Source of the DNA: JAJYRX01 sp041655275
Lineage (GTDB): Bacteria; Pseudomonadota; Gammaproteobacteria; Burkholderiales; Burkholderiaceae_B
Length of the DNA: 64,000 nt
Reading direction: 5' to 3'
Assembly: GCA_041655275.1 (NCBI GenBank)
Contig: JBBAFU010000010.1
Span: 55,627-119,626, forward strand
The notes beneath the pieces are model-generated. The model searched no databases. It had not been told where the DNA came from and worked only from the letters and a program-made list of their open reading frames with translations. The position numbers were made by a program, and so were the translations under genes. Below are positions 45,112 through 55,203 of the stretch, piece by piece; positions within the stretch are counted from its first letter, which is position 1, and each line of letters begins with the position of its first letter.

Positions 45112-48100
45112 ATGCAAGATACCGAGTTTTCCAGTCGCCGTCGCCCCCGTCACACGCCAGAGGCGGTGCCCCTGCGCCCCCTGCCGACCATCGAATATCC
45201 CGAAGATCTGCCTGTCAGCCGGCATCGCGATGCCATTGCGCGCGCCATCGAGGCGCACCCCGTCGTCATCGTGTGCGGCGAGACGGGTTCGGGCAAGACC
45301 ACGCAGCTTCCCAAGATCTGTCTGGCGCTGGGCCGGGGCCGGCGGCGCATGATAGGCCACACCCAGCCCCGGCGCCTGGCCGCCAGCTCGGTGGCCAATC
45401 GTATTGCGAGCGAGCTGGGTACCGAGCTGGGCGACTGGGTGGGCTATCAGGTGCGTTTTCATGAACGCAGCTCGCGCGGTACGGCCATCAAGCTGATGAC
45501 CGACGGCATCCTGCTGGCTGAGTCCCAGCGCGATCCCATGCTGCGTCGCTACGACACCATCATCATCGACGAGGCGCACGAGCGCAGCCTGAACATCGAT
45601 TTCCTGCTCGGCTTCCTGCGCCAGCTGCTGGAGCGCCGGCGCGATCTCAAACTGATCATCACATCGGCCACCCTGGATGCCGGGCATTTTGCACGTCATT
45701 TTTCCATGAACGGAAAACCTGCGCCGGTGATCGAGGTCAGTGGCCGTCTCCATCCGGTGGAGCTGCGCTACCGGCCCGTGCAGTCCGATCGTGACGAGGC
45801 CGAGCGGGACTTGACGGATGCCGTTGTCGACGCCGTGGCCGAATGCCATCGCCATGGGCCGGGCGATGTGCTCGTCTTCCTGCCGGGCGAGCGCGAGATC
45901 CGCGAGTGCGCCGAGGCCCTGGAAGACGATCCGGGCTGCCGGGCGGATATCCTGCCGCTGTTTGCCCGGCTTTCGCGCGCCGAACAGGAACGTATCTTCA
46001 GCACCGGCTCGGGACGTGCACGCGTCGTGCTCGCCACCAATGTGGCGGAGACTTCGCTCACGGTGCCCGGCATCCGCTATGTGGTGGACAGCGGCCTGGC
46101 GCGCGTGAAGCGTTATTCCTGGCGCAACAAGGTCGAGCAGCTGTGCCTGGAGCCGGTCAGCCAGGCGTCGGCGCGCCAGCGGGCGGGTCGCTGCGGGCGC
46201 ATCGGGCCGGGCGTGTGCATCCGCCTGTATTCGGAAGACGATCACGATGCGCGCGATGCCTTTACCGATCCCGAGATCCTGCGCTCGTCCCTGGCGTCCG
46301 TCATCCTGCGCATGAAGTCGCTGGGCCTGCAGGATGTGGAGGCCTTCCCCTTCGTTGACCCGCCGCCCGGCCGTGCGATTGCTGACGGCTACCACACGCT
46401 GCAGGAGCTGGGCGCGCTCGATGATGCGCGCAAGCTGACGGCTGTGGGCCGCGATCTGGCCCGCCTGCCTGTGGACCCGCGTGTGGCGCGCATGATTCTT
46501 GCTGCACGCGAGCAGGACTGCCTGACGGAGCTGCTCGTCATCGCTGCGGCGCTGTCGGTGCAGGACCCGCGCGAGCGACCGCTGGAGCGGCGTGAGGCGG
46601 CTACCCAGGCGCATGCGCGCTTTCGCGATCCGCGTTCGGAATTCCTGGCCTGGCTGAAGCTGTGGCAGTGGTGCGAAAGCCTGGCGCAGGAAGGAAAATC
46701 GCGGCGTCAGCAGACGAGTACCCTGCGTGCAGCCTTCATCTCGCCGGTGCGATTGCGCGAATGGCGCGAGGTGCACGCCCAGCTGCTTGCGCTGGTGCGC
46801 GAGCAGGGCTGGCGCGTGGGCCAGAGCGAAGCCACCTATGAGCAGATTCACTGCGCCCTGCTCAGCGGCCTGTTGAGCAATATCGGCCTGCGGGGCGAGC
46901 AGAAGGACGGCGCGTATCAGGGCGCGCGCGACCTGCGCTTCTACATCCATCCCGGCTCCGACCTGGTGAAGAAGGCGGGTGCATGGATCATGGCCGCCGA
47001 GCTCGTGCAGACTTCGCGCCTGTTCGCCCGGTGCGTGGCGCGTATCGAACCCGCCTGGATAGAGCGTGTGGGCAGGCATCTGCTGCGCCGCAGCTGGTCC
47101 GATCCGCGCTGGGAGAAGCGTGCCGGGCAGGTGGTGGCCGGCGAGCAGGGCACGCTCTACGGCCTGACCATATACAGCGGTCGCCGGGTGCACTATGCGC
47201 GCATAGACCCCGACGCCGCGCGCGAGATCTTCATCCGTGATGGTCTGGTGGGCGATGCGATTGCCGCGCGCCTTCCCTTTCTGGAGCACAACCGGCGCGT
47301 GATTGCCCAGGTCGAACGTCTGGAGCATCAGGCACGGCGTCCGGACATCCTGGTGGACGATGCCCTGATTGCGGCATTCTACAAAGACATCATTCCCGCC
47401 AATGTGATGCAGACCGCCAGCCTGGAGCGCTGGTATGCGCGCCTGGACGAAGCCGGACGCCGGCGCCTGCTGCTCACGCGCGAAGACCTCATGCGCCATG
47501 ACGCGGGCGGGGTAACCACCGATGTGTTCCCGCGCCGCGTCGCCTGGCAGGGCGTGGAAATGGCCCTGGACTATCACTTCGAGCCCGGTTCGCTGCGCGA
47601 TGGGGTGACCCTGTCCGTGCCCCTGCTGGCGCTGGGCCAGATTGACGCCCGGCGCTGCGAATGGCTGGTGCCCGGCATGCTCAAGGAAAAGGTCCGGCTG
47701 CTGCTGCGCTCGCTGCCCCAACGCATGCGGCGCCACTGCGTGCCATTGCCCGAGTATGCCCGGGGATTTCATGAACGCTGGTTCGACAGGGCGTGTGATC
47801 CGGATATCGGCTTGCTCGAAGCCCTCTCGCAGGACATCGCGGACACCCTGGGTGTGCGCGTGACGCCGGAGGATTTCCGGCCCGAGACCCTGCCCGCGCA
47901 CCTGTTCATGAATTTCCGCGTCATCGACGAGCACGGACGCATGCTTTCAGGCGGGCGCAATCTTGAGCAGCTGCGCGCCGAGCATCGCGAACAGGCGCAA
48001 AGCCTGCTGCAGGAGGCCGCCCAGTCACAGACCGTGTCGACGCTGGATGTGGAGGGTCAGGCGCTCACGGGCTGGACTTTCGGCACCCTGCCCGAGATTC

Positions 48101-48903
48101 TGGAGATCCGCCGCAAGGGGCAGTCCTTCATCGGCTATCCGGCGCTGATCGATGTGGGCCTGCATTGCGAGATCACGGTCTTCGATGACCGTGAGGAAGC
48201 GCGCCAGGCCCATCGTCGCGGCCTGCTGCGCCTGTTCCAGATTGCGCTGCGGCAGACGCTGCGCGGCCTGGAGCGTCAGCTGCCGGGACTGCGCGAAACG
48301 GGTCTGCTCTTCGTCGGCCTGGGCAGCCAGGAAGACCTGCGCGACCAGATACTGCTCAAGGCAGTGGAGCAGGCCTGTCTGGCCGATCCCTGGCCTCGGG
48401 ATGCGGCACAATTCGAGGCGCGCTGTCGCGAGGGCCGGACACGGCTAGTCCTGCTCGCCCGGGAGCTCGTCCGCCTGGTACAGCAGATTCTGCAGGAATG
48501 GATGGTGGTGCAGAAGAAGCTGCCCCAGATCCGTGCACATACGGCGGGCCTGCGTGACATGCGCGAACAGCTGGAGCGCCTGATGACGCCGACCTTCATC
48601 CGTGACGTGGCCTGGGAGCAGCTGCGCCACTACCCGCGCTATCTGAAGGCCATTGCCCTGCGCATCGACCGTCTGCGCAGCGATGCCGCGCGCGATGCGC
48701 GCTGGCAGGCGGAAGTCCAGGCCTGGCAGACACGCTACGAGCGCGCGCTGGCAGCGCGCAAGGGCATCACTGATCCGGCGCTGGAGGCTTTCGGCTGGAT
48801 GCTGCAGGAGCTGCGCGTGGCCCTGTTCGCACAGGAGCTGCGCACACCCATGCCGATGTCACCCAAGCGGGTCCAGCGGGCCTGGGAAGCCCTGCAACGC
48901 TGA
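45112..48903 (+). CDS. hrpA: ATP-dependent RNA helicase HrpA
   Basis: HrpA is a DEAH-box RNA helicase that resolves stalled ribosomes and mRNA structures. From the chosen start it has 1263 residues, in line with the roughly 1300-residue family. Walker A GETGSGKTTQ is at 56-65 (K62), the DEAH box at 153-156, and SQASARQRAGRCGR is motif VI. The long HrpA-specific C-terminal region is complete. Upstream in-frame ATGs exist at 45082 and 45031, but the first overlaps a TATAAT box and the second overlaps argA, so 45112 is preferred with moderate certainty. Confidence 0.94.
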   Translation: MQDTEFSSRRRPRHTPEAVPLRPLPTIEYPEDLPVSRHRDAIARAIEAHPVVIVCGETGSGKTTQLPKICLALGRGRRRMIGHTQPRRLAASSVANRIASELGTELGDWVGYQVRFHERSSRGTAIKLMTDGILLAESQRDPMLRRYDTIIIDEAHERSLNIDFLLGFLRQLLERRRDLKLIITSATLDAGHFARHFSMNGKPAPVIEVSGRLHPVELRYRPVQSDRDEAERDLTDAVVDAVAECHRHGPGDVLVFLPGEREIRECAEALEDDPGCRADILPLFARLSRAEQERIFSTGSGRARVVLATNVAETSLTVPGIRYVVDSGLARVKRYSWRNKVEQLCLEPVSQASARQRAGRCGRIGPGVCIRLYSEDDHDARDAFTDPEILRSSLASVILRMKSLGLQDVEAFPFVDPPPGRAIADGYHTLQELGALDDARKLTAVGRDLARLPVDPRVARMILAAREQDCLTELLVIAAALSVQDPRERPLERREAATQAHARFRDPRSEFLAWLKLWQWCESLAQEGKSRRQQTSTLRAAFISPVRLREWREVHAQLLALVREQGWRVGQSEATYEQIHCALLSGLLSNIGLRGEQKDGAYQGARDLRFYIHPGSDLVKKAGAWIMAAELVQTSRLFARCVARIEPAWIERVGRHLLRRSWSDPRWEKRAGQVVAGEQGTLYGLTIYSGRRVHYARIDPDAAREIFIRDGLVGDAIAARLPFLEHNRRVIAQVERLEHQARRPDILVDDALIAAFYKDIIPANVMQTASLERWYARLDEAGRRRLLLTREDLMRHDAGGVTTDVFPRRVAWQGVEMALDYHFEPGSLRDGVTLSVPLLALGQIDARRCEWLVPGMLKEKVRLLLRSLPQRMRRHCVPLPEYARGFHERWFDRACDPDIGLLEALSQDIADTLGVRVTPEDFRPETLPAHLFMNFRVIDEHGRMLSGGRNLEQLRAEHREQAQSLLQEAAQSQTVSTLDVEGQALTGWTFGTLPEILEIRRKGQSFIGYPALIDVGLHCEITVFDDREEARQAHRRGLLRLFQIALRQTLRGLERQLPGLRETGLLFVGLGSQEDLRDQILLKAVEQACLADPWPRDAAQFEARCREGRTRLVLLARELVRLVQQILQEWMVVQKKLPQIRAHTAGLRDMREQLERLMTPTFIRDVAWEQLRHYPRYLKAIALRIDRLRSDAARDARWQAEVQAWQTRYERALAARKGITDPALEAFGWMLQELRVALFAQELRTPMPMSPKRVQRAWEALQR

Positions 48904-48950
48904 GGTCGGGGGAAGCACTGAGCGAGGTGCCGAACAAGTCCCCGGGCAAG

Positions 48951-48956
48951 TACAAT
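48951..48956 (+). promoter_or_regulatory. -10-like box 6 nt before the dnaE start codon
   Basis: TACAAT is followed by CCACAC and the dnaE ATG at 48963. No ribosome binding site or -35 is evident. If used, transcription would begin at the start codon. Confidence 0.3.
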
Positions 48957-48962
48957 CCACAC

Positions 48963-51900
48963 ATGACCGAAACTGCTGTCGTCCCTTCCGTTCCCGGCTT
49001 TGTCCATCTGCGCGTCCACTCCGAATTCTCCGTCGTGGACGGCATTGGGCGCATTCCCGATCTGATCGCCCGTGCGCGTGCCTGTGGCCAGCCGGCGCTT
49101 GCGCTGACGGATCTGGGCAATATGTTCGGGCTCATCAAGTTCTACCGTGGCGCACGCAAGGCCGGCATCAAGCCCATAGCCGGCGTGGATGCCTGGCTGG
49201 AAAACCCTTCGGATCGTGACCAGCCCCATCGGCTGCTGCTGCTGGCCAAGAACCATGAGGGCTATCTGGCGTTGTGCGCCCTGCTGTCGCGTGCATGGCT
49301 GGAAAACCAGTTCAAGGGACGGGCCGAGTTGCGTCGCGAGTGGCTGGACGGCACACAGGGGCTGATCATACTGTCGGGGGCGCGCCAGGGTGATGTGGGG
49401 CGCCTGCTGGAAGCCGGACGCATGGAAGAGGCGCGTGCACTGGCGGCAGACTGGAAGGCGGCTTTTCCCGATCATTACTATCTTGAGCTGCAGCGCCTGG
49501 CCACGCCGGCCGACGAGGCGGCGCGTGACGAGGCCCATGTCCAGGCAGTCCTGGCGCTGGCCGACGCGCTTGAGCTGCCTGTGGTGGCAACCCACCCGGT
49601 GCAGTTCATGCAGCGCGAAGATCACCGTGCTCACGAGACCCGGGTGTGCATCGCCACCGGCGAGCGGCTGGGTGATGCCGGGCGCACGCGGCGCTTCAGC
49701 GAGGATCAGTACTTCCTCGACAGCGAGGAGATGACACGGCGCTTTGCCGACATTCCTTCGGCGCTGGAGAACAGCGTGCAGATTGCGCGGCGCTGCAGTC
49801 TGGAGCTGGCGCTGGGTCAGGCACGCCTGCCGGACTTCCCGACGCCGGACGGCATCCCGCTGGACGATTATCTGCGCCGGCTCTCGCAACAAGGGCTGGA
49901 CGGGCGTCTGGTCGAGCTGTTTCCCGATGCCGGGGTCCGCGCCGAACGTACGCCCGAGTATCAGGCGCGGCTGGAGCGCGAGTGCGAGACCATCATCGGC
50001 ATGGGTTTTGCCGGCTACTTCCTCATCGTGGCCGACTTCATCAACTGGGGCAAGGCCAATGGCGTGCCTGTCGGCCCCGGGCGGGGTTCGGGCGCCGGCT
50101 CGCTGGTGGCCTATGCCCTGGGCATCACCGATCTCGATCCCTTGCGCTACGACCTGCTGTTCGAGCGTTTCCTCAATCCCGAGCGTGTTTCCATGCCGGA
50201 CTTCGATATCGATTTCTGCCAGGACAACCGCGAGCGCGTCATTGAGTATGTCAAGGAAAAATACGGGCGCGAGGCTGTGAGCCAGATCGCCACTTTCGGT
50301 ACGCTGGGCGCCAAGGCTGTGGTGCGTGATGTGGGGCGCGTACTGGAAATGCCCTACAGTCTGTGTGATGCACTCTCCAAGATGATTCCCTTCAATCCGG
50401 CCGATCCCTGGACGCTGGGCAGGGCGCTTGCCGACGAGGCGTCGTTTCGCGAGCGCTACGACGAGGACGAAGAGGTCAAGGCCCTCATCGATCTGGCACG
50501 CCCGCTCGAAGGGCTCACCCGCAACGTGGGCATGCACGCCGGCGGCGTTCTGATTGCACCCGGGCGGCTCACGGATTTCTGTCCCCTGTATTGTCAGCCC
50601 GGCAGTGATTCCAGCGTGGTCTCGCAGTTCGACAAGGACGACGTCGAACAGGCCGGGCTGGTGAAGTTCGACTTTCTGGGCCTGCGCAACCTGACCATCC
50701 TCGACTGGGCGGAACGCCATGTGCGCGCCTTCAATCCGGCGCACCGCGATTTTGCGCTGAGCGCGCTCTCGCTCGATGATCCCAGGGTCTACCAGCTGCT
50801 GGGCGAGGCGAATACAACGGCCGTCTTCCAGCTGGAATCGCGCGGCATGAAGGAGCTGCTGCGCAAGATGCGCCCCAACAGCTTCGAGGATCTGATCGCC
50901 ATACTGGCCCTGTTCCGGCCCGGCCCGCTGGAGTCGGGCATGGTGAACGATTTCGTGAATCGCAAGCACGGCCGCGCCGAAGTCGATTACTTCCATCCCG
51001 ATCTGGAGCCGGTGCTGCGCAGCACCTACGGCGTCATCGTCTACCAGGAACAGGTGATGCTGATCTCGCAGATCATCGGCGGCTATACGCTCGGCGGGGC
51101 CGATCTGCTGCGTCGTGCCATGGGCAAGAAGAAGCCCGAAGAGATGGCCCAGCATCGCGAGCTGTTCGAGAAAGGCGCCATCGACAAGGGCTATGACGCC
51201 GGTCTGGCCGTGCGCCTGTTCGATCTGATGGAAAAGTTCGCCGGCTATGGTTTCAACAAGAGCCATTCGGCCGCCTATGCGCTCATTGCCTATCAGACGG
51301 CCTGGCTGAAGCATCACCATCCCGCCGAATTCTTCGCCGCCACCCTGTCGTCCGATATGGATGACACCGACAAGGTGCAGATTTTCTGGCTCGATGCCCT
51401 GGCCAACGGGCTGACGGTACTGCCGCCGGATGTGAATGCTTCGGGCTATCGGTTCGAGCCCGTACACGATGCTGCGACGAAGGAGGGCAGGGCGCCCCGC
51501 ACCCTGCGCTACGGTCTGGGAGCGATCAAGGGTACGGGCCAGTCCGCTGTCGAGGCGATCGTCGCGGCGCGTGAGGAAGGCGGGCCATTCACGGGCCTGT
51601 TCGATTTCTGCCAGCGCGTAGACCGCCATCAGGTCAATCGGCGCAGCGTGGAAGCCCTGGTGCGAGCCGGGGCGTTCGATGCGCTCGAACCCAACCGGGC
51701 TGCACTGCTGGCCACCATTCCCCAGGCCATGGAAGCGGCCGAGCAGGCCCAGCGCAGCGCGCATCAGGTGTCGCTGTTTGATGATGATGCCAGCGCCGTC
51801 GTACAGGATCAGCTCGAAAGCGTCGCGCCATGGAATCTGCAGACGCGGCTGAAAGAGGAGAAGACCGCCCTGGGTTTCTTCTTCAGCGGCCATCTCTTCG

Positions 51901-52478
51901 ACGCCGTGCGCGAGGAAGTCAGAAACATTGTATCTACGCCGTTGCAACGGGTAGAGGCGCAACGTGATTCGCAGTGGCTGGCCGGCATCCTGACGACGAT
52001 GCGTCCCGTGAACACACGTCGCGGGCGCATGGTCTATCTGGTGCTGGATGACGGCTCCGCCCAGCTGGAGGTGGCGGTATACAACGAGCTGCTCGAGCAG
52101 CATCGTCACCAGCTGCGCGAAGATGCACTCATATTGCTGCAGGCGCGCGTCAGCCACGATGAGTATTCCGGCGGGCTGCGCATCACGGCGGAAACCATCA
52201 TCGACTTGCAGCAGGCGCGCGAGGAGCGCGCGCGCTGCCTGCGCATGATGGTGAGCGGGCGGCTGGACATTTCCGGCCTGCAGGATCTGCTGCACGGCTA
52301 TCGGGCCGATCCGGAAAACGGGCGCCCGGGTGTGCCGCTGGAAATCGAGCTGTGCCGTCCGGAGTTTCGCTGCACGCTGCGTCTGGGCACGCAGTGGCAA
52401 CTGCGCGTGGCGGACGAGCTGCTCGACGCGCTGCATGCGAACGTGCAGCCCGACCAGCTCGAGCTCTGTTATCCGTGA
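48963..52478 (+). CDS. dnaE: DNA polymerase III subunit alpha
   Basis: DnaE is the replicative polymerase, 1171 residues. It has the N-terminal PHP domain (from VHLRVHSEFSVVDG), the polymerase active site MPDFDIDFCQDNRER (D413, D415), PGRGSGAGSLVAYALGI, the KMIPFN palm/thumb region, a helix-hairpin-helix segment and a C-terminal OB fold. The ATG at 48963 was chosen because similarity begins there. Its stop overlaps the GTG of the first glycosyltransferase, so replication and glycan genes are joined in one transcription unit. Confidence 0.97.
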   Translation: MTETAVVPSVPGFVHLRVHSEFSVVDGIGRIPDLIARARACGQPALALTDLGNMFGLIKFYRGARKAGIKPIAGVDAWLENPSDRDQPHRLLLLAKNHEGYLALCALLSRAWLENQFKGRAELRREWLDGTQGLIILSGARQGDVGRLLEAGRMEEARALAADWKAAFPDHYYLELQRLATPADEAARDEAHVQAVLALADALELPVVATHPVQFMQREDHRAHETRVCIATGERLGDAGRTRRFSEDQYFLDSEEMTRRFADIPSALENSVQIARRCSLELALGQARLPDFPTPDGIPLDDYLRRLSQQGLDGRLVELFPDAGVRAERTPEYQARLERECETIIGMGFAGYFLIVADFINWGKANGVPVGPGRGSGAGSLVAYALGITDLDPLRYDLLFERFLNPERVSMPDFDIDFCQDNRERVIEYVKEKYGREAVSQIATFGTLGAKAVVRDVGRVLEMPYSLCDALSKMIPFNPADPWTLGRALADEASFRERYDEDEEVKALIDLARPLEGLTRNVGMHAGGVLIAPGRLTDFCPLYCQPGSDSSVVSQFDKDDVEQAGLVKFDFLGLRNLTILDWAERHVRAFNPAHRDFALSALSLDDPRVYQLLGEANTTAVFQLESRGMKELLRKMRPNSFEDLIAILALFRPGPLESGMVNDFVNRKHGRAEVDYFHPDLEPVLRSTYGVIVYQEQVMLISQIIGGYTLGGADLLRRAMGKKKPEEMAQHRELFEKGAIDKGYDAGLAVRLFDLMEKFAGYGFNKSHSAAYALIAYQTAWLKHHHPAEFFAATLSSDMDDTDKVQIFWLDALANGLTVLPPDVNASGYRFEPVHDAATKEGRAPRTLRYGLGAIKGTGQSAVEAIVAAREEGGPFTGLFDFCQRVDRHQVNRRSVEALVRAGAFDALEPNRAALLATIPQAMEAAEQAQRSAHQVSLFDDDASAVVQDQLESVAPWNLQTRLKEEKTALGFFFSGHLFDAVREEVRNIVSTPLQRVEAQRDSQWLAGILTTMRPVNTRRGRMVYLVLDDGSAQLEVAVYNELLEQHRHQLREDALILLQARVSHDEYSGGLRITAETIIDLQQAREERARCLRMMVSGRLDISGLQDLLHGYRADPENGRPGVPLEIELCRPEFRCTLRLGTQWQLRVADELLDALHANVQPDQLELCYP

Positions 52479-53584
52479 TATCCTTGAGGCCGCTGCGCAT
52501 CGTCCACTCCGAAGCAGCCACCAGCTTCGGCGGCCAGGAACAGCGCATCTACAAGGAGATGCTGGCCATGCGCGCGCGCGGCCATCATCTGGAAGCCATC
52601 TGCCAGCCGGAAGCCCTGCTCGCCGGCCATCTGCGCGATGCGGGTTTCACGGTGCATACGCTGCCCATGGATGGCGTGCCGGCCTTCCTGCACGGCATGC
52701 TGAAGATACGCCAGGTGCTGGTGCGCGCAGATATTGACGTGCTCAATACCCACAGCCGGCGCGACACCCTGCTTGCCGGCCTGGGTGCCCGGCTGGCGCG
52801 TACACCACTCATCGTCCGCACACGCCATCTGTCGCGCCCGCCGGGCTCACTGCTGTCCTATACGCGCATTCCCCATCGGGTGACCACGGTCAGCGAGCAT
52901 GTGCGCCAGAACCTGATCCGGCGCGGTGTGCCGGCCGGCCATGTGCACACGGTCTATTCCCCCATCGTGCTGCCACCGCGGGTAACGGACTCCGGACTGC
53001 GGAGCGAGCTCGGCCTGGGTGCAGACGACATCGTCGTCGGCTGTGTTGCCGTCATGCGGGCGGCCAAGGGCCATGCGGATCTGGTCGAGGCGCTGGCGCC
53101 GCTCATGCACGAAGATGCGCGCCTGCACGCGGTCTTCGTCGGCGGCGGCTCGCCCGTGTTCGAGGCGGTGCGTGATGATATTGCGGCGCGCGGCCTGCAG
53201 GGACGCATCCATCTGCTCGGCCAGCGCAACGATGTGCCCCAGTTGCTGGCAGGCATGGACATCTTTGCCCTGGCCACGCATCATGAGGCCTCGGGCACGG
53301 TCTTCGTCGAGGCGGCGGCCGCCGGTCTGCCCGTGATCGGCACACGCGTGGGCGGCGTGGCGGAAATGATGGAGGAAGGGGTTACCGGCCTGCTGGTGCC
53401 GGCGCACGATCCGGACGCCATGCGCGAGGCCTTGCGCCGCCTGATTGCCGATCCGCAGCAGCGAGTGCAAATGGGACAGGCGGGCCTGCGCGCCGTGCGC
53501 GATTCGGCGCGTTTCGAGCCCGCGACGCTGGCGCGCGAGACCGAGGCCTGCTATCGCCGCTGGCTTGCGGAGCGCTCATTGTGA
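52475..53584 (+). CDS. Glycosyltransferase family 4
   Basis: A 369-residue GT-B-fold retaining glycosyltransferase. The N-terminal domain begins LRIVHSEAATSFGGQEQRI and the donor-binding domain ends with the family motif EASGTVFVEAAAAGLPVIGTRVGGVAEMM, with the catalytic EX7E pair in that stretch. It starts with GTG overlapping the dnaE stop codon. The location in a lipopolysaccharide cluster suggests it adds a core sugar, but donor and acceptor are unknown. Similar dnaE-linked clusters of glycosyltransferases and a deacetylase occur in Bordetella, as I recall. Confidence 0.9.
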   Translation: MISLRPLRIVHSEAATSFGGQEQRIYKEMLAMRARGHHLEAICQPEALLAGHLRDAGFTVHTLPMDGVPAFLHGMLKIRQVLVRADIDVLNTHSRRDTLLAGLGARLARTPLIVRTRHLSRPPGSLLSYTRIPHRVTTVSEHVRQNLIRRGVPAGHVHTVYSPIVLPPRVTDSGLRSELGLGADDIVVGCVAVMRAAKGHADLVEALAPLMHEDARLHAVFVGGGSPVFEAVRDDIAARGLQGRIHLLGQRNDVPQLLAGMDIFALATHHEASGTVFVEAAAAGLPVIGTRVGGVAEMMEEGVTGLLVPAHDPDAMREALRRLIADPQQRVQMGQAGLRAVRDSARFEPATLARETEACYRRWLAERSL

Positions 53585-54423
53585 AGAAGACATCGTATTC
53601 GGTGCCGGTACTCATGTACCACCATGTCTCGCCCAGCCCCGGCGCCATCACCTGTACGCCGGAACACTTCGAGGACCAGCTGCGCTGGCTGCGCAGGCGG
53701 GGCTATGTCAGCCTGGATACGGCGCGTTTCGCCGGCCATCTGGCGGGCAGCCCGGCGCCCGAACGTTCGGTGCTCATCACTTTTGATGACGGCTACCTGG
53801 ACAACTGGGTCTATGCTGCGCCCCTGTTGGCGCAATATGGTTTTTCTGCTGTGCTCTTCATCGTGACGGGCTGGCTGGGGCAGGGCGCGCCGCGCGCACG
53901 CCTGGGCGATGCGCGCCTGCCCGAGACGCCGGACCATGAGCGATGCAAGGCCCTGATCGAAGCCGGGCGGGCCGATGATGTCATGCTGCGCTGGAGCGAG
54001 GTGCGCGCCATGCGCGAGGCAGGCGTGTTCGAGTTCCACTGCCACACCCATACGCACACGCGCTGGGATCTGGGGCCGCAGGCGTTTGCGAAGAACGCGC
54101 ATATGCGCGAGGAACTGATGCAGTCGCGCATGACCCTGGAGCGCGAACTGGGCGGCGTGTCCGAACATCTGTGCTGGCCCCAGGGCTATTTCGACGAGGA
54201 CTATATACGCATCGCCCGGGAATGCGGCTTTCGCTATCTGTACACCACCCAGGCGTTCGGGCAGAACCGGATCGGCAGTGATCCTGCACATATCCATCGC
54301 TTTGCCGTACGCAATACCACGGGTGCTTCGGTCGGACGGCGCATCCGGGTGGCCGCCCATCCGGTTCTGGGCCCCATATTCAATCGCTGGAAGCGGCTGC
54401 GCCGGCGTCTGCGAAACCGCTGA
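53581..54423 (+). CDS. CE4 polysaccharide deacetylase (NodB-like)
   Basis: The family removes N- or O-acetyl groups from polysaccharides using a metal ion. The 280-residue protein has the catalytic pair in LITFDDGYLDN (D69, D70), metal histidines in EFHCHTHTHTRWD and the third motif as CWPQGYFDEDY. No signal peptide is visible, so it should act in the cytoplasm on a lipid-linked or core glycan. It starts with GTG overlapping the preceding stop codon. A second CE4 protein is encoded at 56.3 kb. Confidence 0.88.
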   Translation: MKKTSYSVPVLMYHHVSPSPGAITCTPEHFEDQLRWLRRRGYVSLDTARFAGHLAGSPAPERSVLITFDDGYLDNWVYAAPLLAQYGFSAVLFIVTGWLGQGAPRARLGDARLPETPDHERCKALIEAGRADDVMLRWSEVRAMREAGVFEFHCHTHTHTRWDLGPQAFAKNAHMREELMQSRMTLERELGGVSEHLCWPQGYFDEDYIRIARECGFRYLYTTQAFGQNRIGSDPAHIHRFAVRNTTGASVGRRIRVAAHPVLGPIFNRWKRLRRRLRNR

Positions 54424-54437
54424 GTGCCCCGGTTGCC

Positions 54438-55193
54438 ATGAAGCTTTCCGTCATCATCATCACGCTGAACGAAGCCGCTCATATCGGCGATTGCCTGGAT
54501 TCGGTTGCGTTTGCCGACGAATGGATAGTGGTCGACAGCGGCAGCACCGACGCGACGCGCGAGATTGCGCGCAGCAAGGGTGCAACAGTGGTGCAGACCG
54601 ACGACTGGCCGGGTTTCGGGCCGCAGAAGAATCGCGCACTTGATCTGGCTAGCGGGGAGTGGGTGCTGTCCATCGATGCCGACGAACGCGTGACGCCCGA
54701 GTTGGCCCAGGCCATACAGGCGGTGCTCGAGACACCGGCGCACGACGCCTATGAAGTGGCGCGCCTGTCCAGCTTCTGCGGACGCTGGATACGCCACAGC
54801 GGCTGGTGGCCCGATCCGGTATTGCGCCTGTTCCGGCGTGGCACGGCGCGCTTCAGCGACGCCCTGGTGCATGAACGTGTGCTGCCGCAAGGCAGCACAG
54901 GGCGGCTGGATGCCCACTTCCTGCACTACCCGTACCCCGATCTGGAAAGCCTGCTCAGAAAGGTGAATCGTTATTCCACTGACGGTGCGGCCATGATGCA
55001 TGCGCGCGGACGGCGCACCGGCGTGACCGGCATCATTGGTCATTCGGTATGGACGTTCATCCGCATCTACATCCTGCGGCGCGGCTTTCTGGACGGGCCC
55101 GAAGGCTTCATCCTGGCGGCTGTCGGCGCGGCCGGCAGTTTCTTTCGCTATGCCAAGCTCTATCTGCTGTTGCGGCGCAAGCCGGGGCAATAA
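54438..55193 (+). CDS. Glycosyltransferase family 2 (WaaE/KdtX-like)
   Basis: A 251-residue inverting GT-A glycosyltransferase. It starts KLSVIIITLNEAAHIGDCLDSV, has the substrate region VVDSGSTDATREIA, and the metal-binding DADE motif in VLSIDADERVTPEL. The C-terminal half has hydrophobic stretches that fit membrane association. Relatives such as WaaE add glucose to the inner-core heptose; the specificity here is inferred. It lies 14 nt after the deacetylase gene. Confidence 0.88.
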   Translation: MKLSVIIITLNEAAHIGDCLDSVAFADEWIVVDSGSTDATREIARSKGATVVQTDDWPGFGPQKNRALDLASGEWVLSIDADERVTPELAQAIQAVLETPAHDAYEVARLSSFCGRWIRHSGWWPDPVLRLFRRGTARFSDALVHERVLPQGSTGRLDAHFLHYPYPDLESLLRKVNRYSTDGAAMMHARGRRTGVTGIIGHSVWTFIRIYILRRGFLDGPEGFILAAVGAAGSFFRYAKLYLLLRRKPGQ

Positions 55194-55203
55194 CGGTTCT
55201 GCA

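Noticed and set aside
45028..47934. Long open frame (968 codons) antisense to hrpA
   Set aside because: It mirrors hrpA codon structure in GC-rich DNA, has no family motifs and no ribosome binding site; a shadow frame.
48735..52436. Open frame of over 1200 codons antisense to dnaE
   Set aside because: Low-complexity His/Gln/Ala-rich translation without domains; explained by strong third-position GC bias of dnaE.
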